This document shows, piece by piece, positions 23,442 to 33,100 of a stretch of DNA of 44,037 bases. The notes beneath the pieces were generated by a model. It was given only the letters and a program-made list of their open reading frames with translations. It searched no databases and was not told the origin of the DNA. The DNA comes from Clostridia bacterium (GTDB lineage: Bacteria > Bacillota > Clostridia > Oscillospirales > CAG-272): positions 1 to 44,037 of the forward strand of contig JAFQOX010000134.1 in assembly GCA_017412045.1 (NCBI GenBank), read 5' to 3'. The translations under genes were made by a program, and so were the position numbers. The first letter of the stretch is position 1. Each line of letters begins with the position of its first letter.

Positions 23442-24674
23442 ATGACTTTTATTGAATTTTTTGACAAATCTCCGATTGAGAATATCATCAGCGCCTTCGC
23501 GATCCGTCCCGACAAGATCGTATACGTCGGCGAATCGAAGATGATGAAAAAAAGCGTTCCCTTTTACGAGAAATTTTTAAAGAGCAAGGGCATCTCCATT
23601 CCTATGGAAATCTGCCCCGTCAACAAAAACAATTTATGGGACGTTGTGAAAAAGCTTTCCGCCGTCGTCGAGGCGGAGGACGAATGCGCCTTTGACCTGA
23701 CGGGCGGCGAGGATCTGCTTCTGGTCGCGGTGGGCATCGTTTTTCAGACGTACCGTGAAACCAAAAAGCTCCATATGCATCGTTTCAATATGAGAAACGG
23801 TACGCTGATCGACTGCGATAACGACGGCGAGGTTCCCTTTACCGTTTCACAGCAGCTTTCCGTGGAGGATTGGGTCGCTCTGCACGGCGGCGTCGTCGCG
23901 CATAGAGCCACGGAGGGCAAAAACGTCATCGCCATGCACAAGGAAGACATCTGTCGGATCTGGGACGTTTGCAAGAGCAAGCCCGGCAAATGGAACTATC
24001 AGATCGGCATTCTGAACGAATTCCAGAAATACGATGCCGACACCTCCGATCCCCTGCACGTTTGCATCAAGCTTTCCTACGTCTCCGCATATATTAAAAA
24101 TATGCGCGATAAATTGGACGTGCTTGACGATCTCGTCAACGCGCTGCGGGGCACGGGACTGGTCACGGACGTCAGATGGACGAGAGAGGAGATATCCTTC
24201 GTTTACCGTAACGCCTTCGTGAAAAATTGCGTCGGCAAGGCGGGCGAGATCCTGGAGACCAAGATTTTGCAGCTCGCCTACGACATGAGGGATAAGAACA
24301 AGTCCTATTGCAGCGATGCGGACAGAGGCGTTTTTATCGACTGGGACGGTGTTCTCCACGAGTCAGAGGAAAAGGTTCACGACACTGAAAACGAGATCGA
24401 CGTGATGCTAATGCACGATCTGACCCCCGTTTTCATTTCCTGCAAAAACGGCGCCTTTGACGACGAAGAGCTCTATAAGCTCTTTACCGTATCCTCCCGC
24501 TTCGGCGGCGCTTACGCAAAGAGAATCCTCGTCTGCTCCGATTTCAGCGAGCGCGGCGAGAAATATCCGCACCTGGCACAGCGCGCAAGAGATATGGGCA
24601 TCACCATCATCCCCGGCGTGCAGGACCTCTCCGACGAGGAGATCAAAGCGAAGCTGAAGGACGCGATTTCCTGA
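23442..24674 (+). CDS. Card1/Can2-like CARF nuclease (DUF1887)
   Basis: The 410-residue protein has an N-terminal CARF domain (about 1-140) with DLTGGEDLLLV at 85-95 in the place of the family's TGGT(K) ligand motif. A winged-helix-like middle leads to a PD-(D/E)XK nuclease (about 255-400) with KAGEILE (Glu269), NEIDVML (Glu317, Asp320 region) and FISCKNG (Lys335). Card1 and Can2 are activated by cyclic tetra-adenylate and cut single-stranded RNA and DNA or supercoiled DNA. So this effector probably reads cyclic oligoadenylate made by Cas10. It follows the CorA gene by 21 bp and is likely on the same transcript. Confidence 0.88.
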   Translation: MTFIEFFDKSPIENIISAFAIRPDKIVYVGESKMMKKSVPFYEKFLKSKGISIPMEICPVNKNNLWDVVKKLSAVVEAEDECAFDLTGGEDLLLVAVGIVFQTYRETKKLHMHRFNMRNGTLIDCDNDGEVPFTVSQQLSVEDWVALHGGVVAHRATEGKNVIAMHKEDICRIWDVCKSKPGKWNYQIGILNEFQKYDADTSDPLHVCIKLSYVSAYIKNMRDKLDVLDDLVNALRGTGLVTDVRWTREEISFVYRNAFVKNCVGKAGEILETKILQLAYDMRDKNKSYCSDADRGVFIDWDGVLHESEEKVHDTENEIDVMLMHDLTPVFISCKNGAFDDEELYKLFTVSSRFGGAYAKRILVCSDFSERGEKYPHLAQRARDMGITIIPGVQDLSDEEIKAKLKDAIS

Positions 24675-24890
24675 GCGGATAAAGGGCGTTCATCTTATTT
24701 TAAAATGGCGAAGATCGGATCTTTTGCGGTTCGTTCTTCGTCTTTTTGTGTTGAATCCATACGAAACCATTCGTATTCTTCGCGAATATATAGTTTTTGT
24801 GAAGGATTTTATAGGGATATACTTGTTTTAATTTGATATATATTACGTAGATTCACGTATGAAATTGCAGTATTTTTGAAAAATTAGGGG

Positions 24891-24919
24891 TTGACAAAAC
24901 AAGAGGTATGGTGTATAAT
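24891..24919 (+). promoter_or_regulatory. Leader promoter of the second CRISPR locus
   Basis: TTGACA (24891-24896), 17 bp, TATAAT (24914-24919), same as the main leader. The AT-rich leader starts near 24780 and includes GATTCACGTATGA. Between the promoter and the repeat lies the hairpin GTCAGCTTGCTGAC, absent from the main leader. Confidence 0.8.
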
Positions 24920-24963
24920 AAGAAGGAACACAAAATGTGTAACTGTCAGCTTGCTGACAGTGG

Positions 24964-25043
24964 CTACCTTATCCCGTACGGGGATTGATACAGTATATGT
25001 TCTTTCGTAACAATATTCAAGTTGAGCTACCTTATCCCGTACG
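24964..25043 (+). CRISPR. Degenerate second array: one repeat, one spacer, one truncated repeat
   Basis: A perfect 28-nt repeat occupies 24964-24991. A 35-nt spacer follows to 25026. The second repeat is identical for its first 17 bases (CTACCTTATCCCGTACG, 25027-25043) and then breaks into an unrelated palindromic sequence. Only one crRNA could be made, and its 3' repeat lacks the Cas6 site. Confidence 0.9.
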
Positions 25044-25102
25044 CACAGAATCCCTTCGGGATTCAGTTGGGATTTCGCTTAGGCGAAATCCTGATTCTAT
25101 CC
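25044..25102. repeat. Two-hairpin palindromic element after the second array
   Basis: GAATCCCTTCGGGATTC (25048-25064) and a second stem GGATTTCGC...GCGAAATCC (25070-25091) follow the broken repeat, with outer AGAATC/GATTCT pairing. The sequence differs from the element in the main array but has the same two-hairpin design and the same position. Confidence 0.7.
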
Positions 25103-25140
25103 AATGTCGATTCTCCCTTTTTAAGTTCGTTATAAACAAA

Positions 25141-25175
25141 AAACCGCCGTCTTGCGACGGCGGACATTTTATTTT
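25141..25175 (-). terminator. Terminator upstream of the exonuclease gene
   Basis: CCGCCGTC-TTGC-GACGGCGG forms a perfect stem. On the minus strand it is followed by TTTTTTG; on the plus strand by ACATTTTATTTT, so it may act both ways. Confidence 0.75.
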
Positions 25176-25195
25176 ATATTGAAGTTGGTAATGAT

Positions 25196-25717
25196 ATGAA
25201 AAAATTTTTTGTTGATGCGGAAAGCGACGGCTTATACGGCGCTTTCCTGAGCATCGCCGCGATGGTGACGGATGATGCAGGCGCGGAGCTTGACCGCTTT
25301 TATGCATCGGTCAATATTTCCTGCGAGCAGATCCATTCCGAATGGGTCAAGGAGAACGTATATCCCGACCTGAAAAACGCCGAGGCGTTTTTTGATACCG
25401 AGTCGGAATTGTTGGACGCCTTCTGGTCCTTCTGGATGAAGCACAGAAAGGATTCCGTTTGTATTGCCTACGTTCAATACCCTGTGGAATGCCGTCTTTT
25501 TACACGTTGCGTCATGAAAAATGAGGCGGAAAGAGCCTTTCTCGGTCCTTTCCCGCTCTACGATCTCAGCACGCTTCTTGCGGCGAGGGGCTTTTCCTTC
25601 AATCCGGATATGCAAGTCCTTTCCGGACTGAATCTTCGGGCGCACGATGCCATGAACGACGTCAGAATGATGGCGGCGGTCTGGAATCGGCTGATCGACG
25701 GTCAAGAAAAGCAATGA
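25196..25717 (+). CDS. DEDDh-type (DnaQ-like) exonuclease
   Basis: The 173-residue protein begins KKFFVDAESDG with Asp7 and Glu9 of the ExoI motif. The C-terminal AHDAMNDVRMM provides His150 and Asp155 of ExoIII, the DEDDh class. In the middle, AYVQYPVECRLF stands where ExoII normally has an Asp, with Glu98 as the nearest acid, so this motif is atypical. The family degrades short RNA or DNA from the 3' end. It sits just beyond the second array, oriented with the cas genes. Possible roles are prespacer trimming or degradation of signal nucleotides, both inference. A weak promoter (TTGCGA, 17 bp, TATATT) overlaps the preceding hairpin. Confidence 0.8.
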   Translation: MKKFFVDAESDGLYGAFLSIAAMVTDDAGAELDRFYASVNISCEQIHSEWVKENVYPDLKNAEAFFDTESELLDAFWSFWMKHRKDSVCIAYVQYPVECRLFTRCVMKNEAERAFLGPFPLYDLSTLLAARGFSFNPDMQVLSGLNLRAHDAMNDVRMMAAVWNRLIDGQEKQ

Positions 25718-25744
25718 GAACGCAATATGAATTTCTGTAAAAGC

Positions 25745-25792
25745 AAATGCCGTTGTCCTGACGTTTAGCCGGACAACGGCATTTATTTTTTT
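25745..25792 (+). terminator. Terminator of the exonuclease gene
   Basis: AAATGCCGTTGTCC pairs with GGACAACGGCATTT, followed by ATTTTTTT. It marks the right boundary of the CRISPR-associated island. Confidence 0.88.
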
Positions 25793-25910
25793 GTTGAAAC
25801 GATAAAATTGTAAAATTGCAAGTTTCGCATTTGTTTAACAAATGCACAGGGCGATGCCCATACCCCTTATAAAATTTCTCCGATAAGGACATCACCCAAC
25901 CTTTTTATTT

Positions 25911-27317
25911 TTATGCAAAATCATTCTCTGCTTTTGCGAAAAATTGGCTTTTGGTTTCGGATTCGCCGTTTTCGGCAGTATCGCTTGAGGATTCTGCTTT
26001 CTTGCATAAAATTTCATAGTCGCGCATGCCGTTATTCCAACCGAATTCTTTTTTGACGGCGTTCCACTCTTCCTCAGAGCCGCGGAAATAGATCGTTTTC
26101 AGTCCCGTATAGGAGAATGCCCACTCCTCGATGGCTTCTATACCGGAAGGAAGAATGATGCTGGTCAACGCCGTACATTTTTTGAAGGCTTCAAACGGTA
26201 TTTTTTTGATGCCGTCCGGGATCGTAACGTCCGTCAGCGCGGAGCAGTTGCGGAAAGCGCCGTCATCCAGATGCGTAAGCGTTTGCGGTAACGTAACCGA
26301 GGTCAGCGAAGAACAACCGAGAAAGGCTTCTCTCCCGATCGAGGAAACCCCTTCGGGGATCGTGATATTGTCGAGAGCGGCGCAATTTTGGAACGTGCTG
26401 TCGGAAATTGCCGAAAGCCCTTCGGGGAGAGTAACGTCGATCAGCGATTCACAGAAGCTGAAAGCGCCGTATCCGATCGAAACGACAGAGTCGGGAACGG
26501 TGATCTCCTCGAGCGAGGAGCAGAGAGAAAACGCGCCGCCGCCGATGAATTTTACGGTATCTTCGATGCGGACCTCTTTGAGATTTTCGCATTTCTTACA
26601 AATAAATTCCGGCACGGATTCTCCGCCGAAAACGATCTTGGTGATGGATTTCGTGTTGAGAAAGTCGTTTCCTGACGAGCCGTAAGGAGAATTGTAATAA
26701 ACGGTGGAAAGATTCACGGCTTTATTGAAAATCTCCTTGCCGATGGCGGTGACAGAAGCGGGAACGGTCATTTCCGTCAGCGAAGCGCAACCCTTGAAGG
26801 CGTAGGCGCCGATGGTCGTCAGCGTTGCGGGCAACGGAATATCCGTCAGGGAAACGCAATTTTCAAACGCATACCTTTCGATTGTGAGTAAGCCTTCGGA
26901 GAGCGCGATCTCTTTCAAAGAGTCGCAGTTTTCAAACGCATTTTTACCGATGGTCTTTACGGAGGACGGAATGGAGACGGAGATCAGCGATTCACAGTTT
27001 TTGAAGGCGGAAGCGCCGATTGCCACCACTTGATAGCCGTCGATATATTCGCTGATGATGATGGCGGGCGCTTTACACGTGCCGATGCCCGTGACGGTGC
27101 AGGTTTTTTTGTCCGTGCCGACCGTATATTTCAAGCCGACCGCCTCTACGGGCGCGATCGGCTTCTCCGTATTCCCGGCGGAACTGTCCGTTTGTGACGG
27201 ATCCTTGGTATTCGTCGTCTGATCCGACGGACGGTTTCCGTCGCAGGAGGAAAAGATCAGCACGCAGGAAAGCAGGACGACGAAGAGAAAAAGAGGTAAA
27301 TAAAGAATTTTTTTCAT
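25911..27317 (-). CDS. BspA-type leucine-rich-repeat lipoprotein
   Basis: The 468-residue protein starts with a hydrophobic signal ending LIFSSC, so Cys25 is a likely lipidation site, followed by a Thr/Ser/Asp-rich linker to about 60. From about 65 onward it carries LRR_5 repeats of the form IPxSVKTIGKNAFENCDSLK, about ten in all. The repeat domain opens with a GLKYTV...CTVTGIGTCK block shared with the two TIR-LRR proteins next to it. BspA-like proteins bind host or partner proteins at the cell surface. The gene has its own promoter and is probably separately transcribed. Confidence 0.85.
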   Translation of the reverse strand: MKKILYLPLFLFVVLLSCVLIFSSCDGNRPSDQTTNTKDPSQTDSSAGNTEKPIAPVEAVGLKYTVGTDKKTCTVTGIGTCKAPAIIISEYIDGYQVVAIGASAFKNCESLISVSIPSSVKTIGKNAFENCDSLKEIALSEGLLTIERYAFENCVSLTDIPLPATLTTIGAYAFKGCASLTEMTVPASVTAIGKEIFNKAVNLSTVYYNSPYGSSGNDFLNTKSITKIVFGGESVPEFICKKCENLKEVRIEDTVKFIGGGAFSLCSSLEEITVPDSVVSIGYGAFSFCESLIDVTLPEGLSAISDSTFQNCAALDNITIPEGVSSIGREAFLGCSSLTSVTLPQTLTHLDDGAFRNCSALTDVTIPDGIKKIPFEAFKKCTALTSIILPSGIEAIEEWAFSYTGLKTIYFRGSEEEWNAVKKEFGWNNGMRDYEILCKKAESSSDTAENGESETKSQFFAKAENDFA

Positions 27318-27393
27318 ATAAAAAACGCCTCGCTTGGTTATAAACTGTAGTCAGAAAAGCTACTCCGCTTACGCAGAGGCAAATGACTCTATC

Positions 27394-27422
27394 ATTATAC
27401 TATAAAACGCCGTACTTGTAAA
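27394..27422 (-). promoter_or_regulatory. Promoter of the LRR lipoprotein gene
   Basis: On the minus strand TTTACA (27422-27417), 17 bp, TATAAT (27399-27394), about 77 bp upstream of the ATG. Confidence 0.75.
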
Positions 27423-27465
27423 GGAATTTTCAAAAATTCATCGCGGTTTTTGAATGAACGAAAAA

Positions 27466-27640
27466 TTTCCGTTCAATAACGTGAGCTCGATGAACAGTTG
27501 GAAAGATAAATTCTTGTTTGAAAGAGTCTCTCCCTCCGCACATTATGCTTCGCAAAACGTTGTGCCTACGGCAATCCACCTCCCCACATGAAGCACAGCT
27601 TAATGTACAGATGGAGGCAATGAAAAAACTGCTTTTTTGA
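27466..27640. repeat. Remnant of a dispersed clostridial repeat
   Basis: CCCTCCGCACATTATGCTTC, then GTGCCTACGGCAATCCACCT, resembles pieces of the interspersed GGGAGGTGGATTGCCG-type element common in clostridial genomes. No convincing ORF or promoter is present in this 400-bp gap apart from the lipoprotein promoter and the hairpin that follows. Confidence 0.4.
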
Positions 27641-27675
27641 CGAAACATATATATTTGTTTTCCATCGAACTCGCG

Positions 27676-27720
27676 TGAAATAAATTCGGCAGAAGCGTTG
27701 CTTCTGCCGAATTTATTTCA
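27676..27720 (-). terminator. Terminator of the TIR-LRR operon
   Basis: TGAAATAAATTCGGCAGAAG(C) pairs perfectly with GCTTCTGCCGAATTTATTTC around a 3-nt loop, one base beyond the stop of the 810-residue TIR-LRR gene. The T tract after the stem is weak. Confidence 0.6.
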
Positions 27721-27721
27721 A

Positions 27722-30154
27722 TTATTCTTCATATTCGCCCGGACCGATGGAAGGCGGGAGCTCTCCGGGTATGACCACGAAGCCGCCCTCTGAGGACGCG
27801 ACCGTGCCGTTCGTACAATAAACCGTATAATCGCCCGTTTCATCGTCCCAGCGGTCACCGAATTCGATTTCCGCCCATTGCTCCGTCGTACCGCCGTAGC
27901 GGATCACACGCAGGGACGCGCATCCGCGGAAGGCTTCCCCTTCGATCACGGTAACGCTTCGGGGGATCAGTACCTCGGTCAGTTTTCCGCAATCAAAGAA
28001 CGCGCCGTAGCCGATACGCTTCATACCCTCAGGCATCATCACGCGGAGAAGCGCATCGCACCCGCGGAAAGCCGCCTCTTCGATTTCTTCGATACCGATG
28101 CCGCAAATCACGTCGATCAGACTCGCACCTTCAAAAGCGGACAGCGCAATCGTTCTGACGGCTTCTCCGTTATAACGGGACGGGATCACAAGCGCGGCAT
28201 CCTGACAGGATGAAAGACCCGTGACGGATGCGGTTCCGTGTCCGTCGGAATCAAAAGCCAAGCCCTCGCTGAACGGTCTGACCATTCCGTCCCGCGTCAC
28301 GATGCCGTCCAAGCAGTAGACCGTGAAGCCTTCCGCGCCGTCAGCCCAATACTCTCCTCGCTCCACCGTTCCGCCCGTCCACTGCGCCGTCGTTCCCCCG
28401 TAACGAATTTCTGTCAGCTTCGTATCGGTAAATACGCCGTTGTCGATATGCGTGACCCATGCGGGAATCGTGATGACCGTCAGACCCGTTCCCATAAACG
28501 TCCCCTCGGCAAGCGCCGTGACGCCTTTGCCGAACGTTACGTCCGTCAGATTTCCGCAATTTTCAAATACGTATCCAGAAAGCGCCGTCACGCCATCCGG
28601 AATCTGCACGCTCTTCAGAGCGTTACAGCCGGAAAACGCGCCGTCGCCGACCGTCGTGACGGTTTCGGCGATCTTCACGCCGACGACGTCCGCACAAAAG
28701 GCAAACGCCTGCGCGCCGATCGCCGTCACGGTATAGCCGTCGATCTCGCAGGGAATGACGAGCACGGCATCACGGCAGGTGCCGATGCCCGTAACCGTAC
28801 AGGTGACCTTGTCGCCGTTGACGGTATATTGCAGACCTTCGGAAACCGTTTCCTTTGCGCCGCAGGCAGAACAGGTATTTTTCACGAAGGTATGCGTTCC
28901 GGCTGCCGAAAGGATCTCTCCGCACGTCTTACAGCTCCGAGCCTTCTCGCAATCGGGCGCGCCGTCCGGCGTATGTCCGAGCGCAAGGAGCTTTTGAGGG
29001 GCGAGAAGGATCTCTCCGCAGAGAGTACAGCTTCTTCCCTCGGTATGGCCGTCCTCCGTACAGGTGGGATCGACCGCGGATTCTATTTTGATTTCGTGTA
29101 TGCAGGGCTCCTTCTCCGGTTCGCCGTCCTCGCCGCCGAAAAACAGCCACGCCGCGCCGCCGAGCAATACCGCAAGCGAAACGGCAAGCGTCGGTAAAAG
29201 CGCCTTGCTTTTCGGCTTGGGAGCGTTTTCGGCGTTCGATGCTCCCACGGGCGCGCTTTTTTCCGATTGCAGAAGCTTGGCGATCACGTCGTCAAGATCG
29301 CTGTAAAAGCTTTTTTTGCCCGCGTCCAGACATTGCACGGAGGCAAGCGCCGTTGGCAATTCGCTCGGCGGGAAGCCGTCGCAGGCGACGATCAGGGAGC
29401 CCTGCTTTTTTTCGCCCGCCTTCATGCGCTTCGCGTAGCGCATCCATTCGTTTTTGAGCCACGTGGAAGAAAGATATTCGGGCTTACTGCCGTAAACGAC
29501 CATCACCTTCGCCGTCGACAGCGCGTGGAAGATATACGGCTCGTACTTCTCGCCCGCCTTGTCGATCAGGCTCTCGCGGCTGTAAAATACGCGGTAGCCC
29601 TTGCGGATCAAATGCAGATAAAGCTCCTGCGCCGCGTAGCTGTCCTGCGTCCGTTCGATGCCGCTCGCAAAATCGCTGTCCTTATAGCAGATAAAAATAT
29701 CGTAAGGCTTTTCTTTTTTTGCCTTCTCGCTCCATTCCTTGCGCACGCGCTCAAGGTAGAGAATCTGCGACTGATAAAAAGCCCTGCCGTCCGTGTCGGC
29801 GTATTTCAGCGCCATTTGATAATCCTGCGCCGCGGTCAGACTCTCGATGGATGCCGCGTAGCAGGTGGGGATCATTCTGCCGTCGAAATCCCGCTCGTAT
29901 TTGATGCCGCAACGAGCCATCAGCCTTCCCCAATAAGCGGTCGGGGATTCCGGATACTTGCGCAGAATATCGTCGAATTCCAGCTCTGCCTCGGCGAAAT
30001 CCGCCAGACGGAGCTTTTGGTATGCCGTATACAGAAGGGTCGTTTCCTCCCCCGTGATGATTTCAGGCTTATGGGAGCCGCAGGATGCGCAGACCCATTT
30101 GCCCCCGCGGCGTTCAAAAGAACCGCCGCAGTAATTACATATATTCAGATTCAT
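27722..30154 (-). CDS. Zinc-ribbon/TIR/transmembrane/LRR receptor-like protein, 810 residues
   Basis: An N-terminal zinc ribbon (Cys6, Cys9, Cys22, Cys25) and helical TPR-like region (about 35-140) precede a TIR domain at about 150-295 beginning PYDIFICYKDSD. TWLKNEWMRY keeps Glu236 in the W-x3-E position of the NADase glutamate of TIR domains. A membrane helix spans about 318-340, with KPKSK before it and acidic residues after, so the TIR end is cytoplasmic and the rest outside. Outside lie CTEDGHTEGRSC-type Cys/His modules and LRR_5 repeats. There is no signal peptide. It follows the larger paralogue by 30 bp. Known family: N-terminal TIR proteins of Clostridia; the LRR fusion is the unusual part. 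Role inferred as sensing or defence. Confidence 0.82.
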   Translation of the reverse strand: MNLNICNYCGGSFERRGGKWVCASCGSHKPEIITGEETTLLYTAYQKLRLADFAEAELEFDDILRKYPESPTAYWGRLMARCGIKYERDFDGRMIPTCYAASIESLTAAQDYQMALKYADTDGRAFYQSQILYLERVRKEWSEKAKKEKPYDIFICYKDSDFASGIERTQDSYAAQELYLHLIRKGYRVFYSRESLIDKAGEKYEPYIFHALSTAKVMVVYGSKPEYLSSTWLKNEWMRYAKRMKAGEKKQGSLIVACDGFPPSELPTALASVQCLDAGKKSFYSDLDDVIAKLLQSEKSAPVGASNAENAPKPKSKALLPTLAVSLAVLLGGAAWLFFGGEDGEPEKEPCIHEIKIESAVDPTCTEDGHTEGRSCTLCGEILLAPQKLLALGHTPDGAPDCEKARSCKTCGEILSAAGTHTFVKNTCSACGAKETVSEGLQYTVNGDKVTCTVTGIGTCRDAVLVIPCEIDGYTVTAIGAQAFAFCADVVGVKIAETVTTVGDGAFSGCNALKSVQIPDGVTALSGYVFENCGNLTDVTFGKGVTALAEGTFMGTGLTVITIPAWVTHIDNGVFTDTKLTEIRYGGTTAQWTGGTVERGEYWADGAEGFTVYCLDGIVTRDGMVRPFSEGLAFDSDGHGTASVTGLSSCQDAALVIPSRYNGEAVRTIALSAFEGASLIDVICGIGIEEIEEAAFRGCDALLRVMMPEGMKRIGYGAFFDCGKLTEVLIPRSVTVIEGEAFRGCASLRVIRYGGTTEQWAEIEFGDRWDDETGDYTVYCTNGTVASSEGGFVVIPGELPPSIGPGEYEE

Positions 30155-30184
30155 ATATTTTCTGTTTGAAAAACGGATTGCTTT

Positions 30185-33100
30185 TCAATTTTTCTCCTTT
30201 GCATCAAGCAGTATCCCATCCTTACAGTGAACGGTATAATTACCGGTATGATAATCCCAGTCATTCTCCTTGGAAAGCGATTGCCATTGCTCGATCGTTC
30301 CCGTGAAATGAATCCTTGTCAATTTTTCGCAGTAATAAAGCAAATATCTTCTCATTTGCGTGATACTCGACGGAATCGTTACGCTTTCCAAGCCTGTGCA
30401 GCTGCCAAAAGCAAGCTCTCCCATTTCCATCACGCCTTCGGGAATCGTTACGCTCCTCAAATTACTGCAATTACCGAACGCGCCTTCTCCTATCATCGTC
30501 ACGCCGGACGGAATCGTTATGTCTGTCAGGGCTTCACATCCGCTGAATGCGTGCGAGCCGATGCCGGTTACGCCCGAGGGGATTGTAGCGTGGGTCAACC
30601 CGGTATCCCTAAAGGCATTGTCCGGTATGCTCGTCAACTCCATCGGAATCATGACGTCGGTCAGATTCGTACATCCGCGGAAAACGGCACCTCCGAGGCT
30701 CGTCACACTTTGAGGCATGATAACGGTTTTTAAGCCGGAATAGATAAACGCGCCCTCGGCGATCTCCGTTACGCCTTCGGGAATCGTGATACTGTTCAAA
30801 TTGATGCAATGACCGAATGCATATGCTCCTATACCCGTCACACGTTCCCCCTGATATTCCGAAGGAATCACGATATCGGCCTCCTCCGAGCAGGTACCGA
30901 TGCCGCTGACGTAGCAGGTGCCGTTACCGTTGGACGTGAATGCCAATCCCTCGGTTGGCGTTGTGATCGCGCCTTCCTTGGAAACCGTTCCGTCGCTGCA
31001 GACAACCGTATAGGCTTCGGTATATATATCCCAATCCATATTAAACATAACTTTGCCATCCGTCCACTGCGCCGTCGTTCCTCCGAAATAGATGGACGTC
31101 AGCTTGGGACACCAAGCAAATGCATAGAACCCCATCGTGGATATGTTCGACGGAAGTGTTATGCTTTGCAGGTTATTACAATGAGCAAATGTCCATCTTC
31201 CTATGTTCATTACGCCGGATGGAAGGGTTACGGTAATCAGACTTGAGCAATCGTAGAATGCATGAGTTCCAATATCCGTCACCCCGTCGGGAACGGTATA
31301 CGAGCTTTCCGTTTTTCCCTCCGGATAACAAATCAATTTCGTCATGGTTTTATTAAAAAGAATTCCGTTTTCCGACGTAAAACTCGGATTTATCTCGCTT
31401 ACGGAAATTTCCGTCAATTGATCGCAAGCGGCGAATGCGCTGTCGCCGATCGCTGAAACGGCTGCCGGAATCGATATTTTGGTCAAACTACTACAGTCAA
31501 AAAATGCCGATTGCCCTATTGCCGTCACGCTGTCCGGAATCGTTACGTTTGTCAAATGAGAGCAATATGCGAATGCATAACCGACAATTTCCGTTACACC
31601 CGCGGGAATGGAATAAGAACTCTCCGTTTTCTTTATGGGATAACAAATCAATTTTTTACGGTCTTTATCAAAAAGAACGCCGTTCTCCGATGTGAAATAA
31701 CGGTTTCCGTCGTTCACATAGATATCCGTCAAGCTTGAGCAAAAGGCAAATGCAGCCTCGCCGACGTCGGTAACGGTTGCGGGGATCGTTATAGTTATCA
31801 GCTCGTCACAACTCCAAAATGCCCTTTCTCCTATACCCGTTACCCGTTCTCCGTTATATTCGTACGGAATCACGATATCGGTATCCGTGCAGATGCCCAG
31901 TCCGCTTACGCGGCAGGTGCCGTCGCCGTTGGAGATAAAATCCAGTCCTTGGCTCGGCGTTTTTTCTTTGGGAATGACTGCTTCCGTCAGTATTTTCTTA
32001 CAAGCGGTGCATTTCTGTACGAATAAGCCCTCGCGCTCCGTGGTTGCAAGCGTTTCGATTTCCCACTCGCCGTTCCGATGGCCGAGCGCGGAAACGGGGC
32101 TGTTCGTATAACGGTCGCCGCAACGGCAAACGTATTCCGTATATCCGTCCTCCGTGCAGGTTGGCGGAATCACGGTTTTCTGATGGGTGTGCCCCGTGGC
32201 GGGATTGAGCTCCGCCGAGCAACGCGTACAGATTTGCGAGTCTGTACAGGTTGCCGCCGCGCCCGCTTGATGGCCGAGCGCCTTCATTAACACTGTGTTG
32301 CATACCGTACAGAATTGATCCTCCGTGCAGGTCGCCGACGCGCCAGCCTGATGGCCGGAGGCGGAAACGGGGTTATCCGTATAGCGGTCGCCGCAACGGC
32401 AAACGTGTTCCGTATAGCCATCCTTCGTGCAGGTCGGCGGAATTACGATCTCCCGATGGCTGTGTCCCGTGGCTGGATTGAGCTCCGCCGAGCAGCGCGT
32501 ACAGATTTGTGGCTCTGTACAGGTCGCCGACGCGCCAGCCTGATGACCGAGCGCGGAAACGATTTGATCCGTATAGCTGTCACCGCAATGGCAGGTATAC
32601 GTCGTATATCCCTCTGCGGTACAGGTCGGCTCCGTTACCGATGACGTGTGCCTGTGTCCCACAGCCGGCTTTAATTCCGAATCGCAAACCGTACAGATTT
32701 GCGCCGTCGTACAAGTTGCCGCCGCGCCTGCGCTGTGACCAAGGGCGGGAATGATCTGCCGTTCGGTCAGAATTTCGTCGCAATCTGCGCAATGCGTTCC
32801 TTCTGTGTATCCTTCCGACGTACACGTCGGCTCGATCGCGGCATCCACTGTAACAGTATGCTCGCGCTTGGCGATCAAGTATACGGAAAGCATATTCGTT
32901 TTAAATACGAGCGTTCCTTCGGAAATTTCAAAATTTATTTTTCTCGTCTTGTCGCCGTTCAGCTCGTAAATCGCCGCGCGCGCCGCGGATACACCATCCG
33001 GAAGAGGGATGCGGACCGTAAGATCTCCCTCCCACGACATTTCATTTTGTCCCTCTCGCAAGCTTAGGCGGTAGAGTCGGATTCCTTCCGGATCGACGTG

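Noticed and set aside
24675-25195. NrN-type phosphodiesterase or SAM-AMP lyase beside CorA
   Set aside because: No ORF with DHH/DHHA1 motifs or of suitable length exists between the effectors and the exonuclease; the absence is itself reported.
28238-29197. 319-residue plus-strand open frame opposite the TIR-LRR gene
   Set aside because: Arg-rich low-complexity composition from antisense reading of LRR repeats; no start signals.
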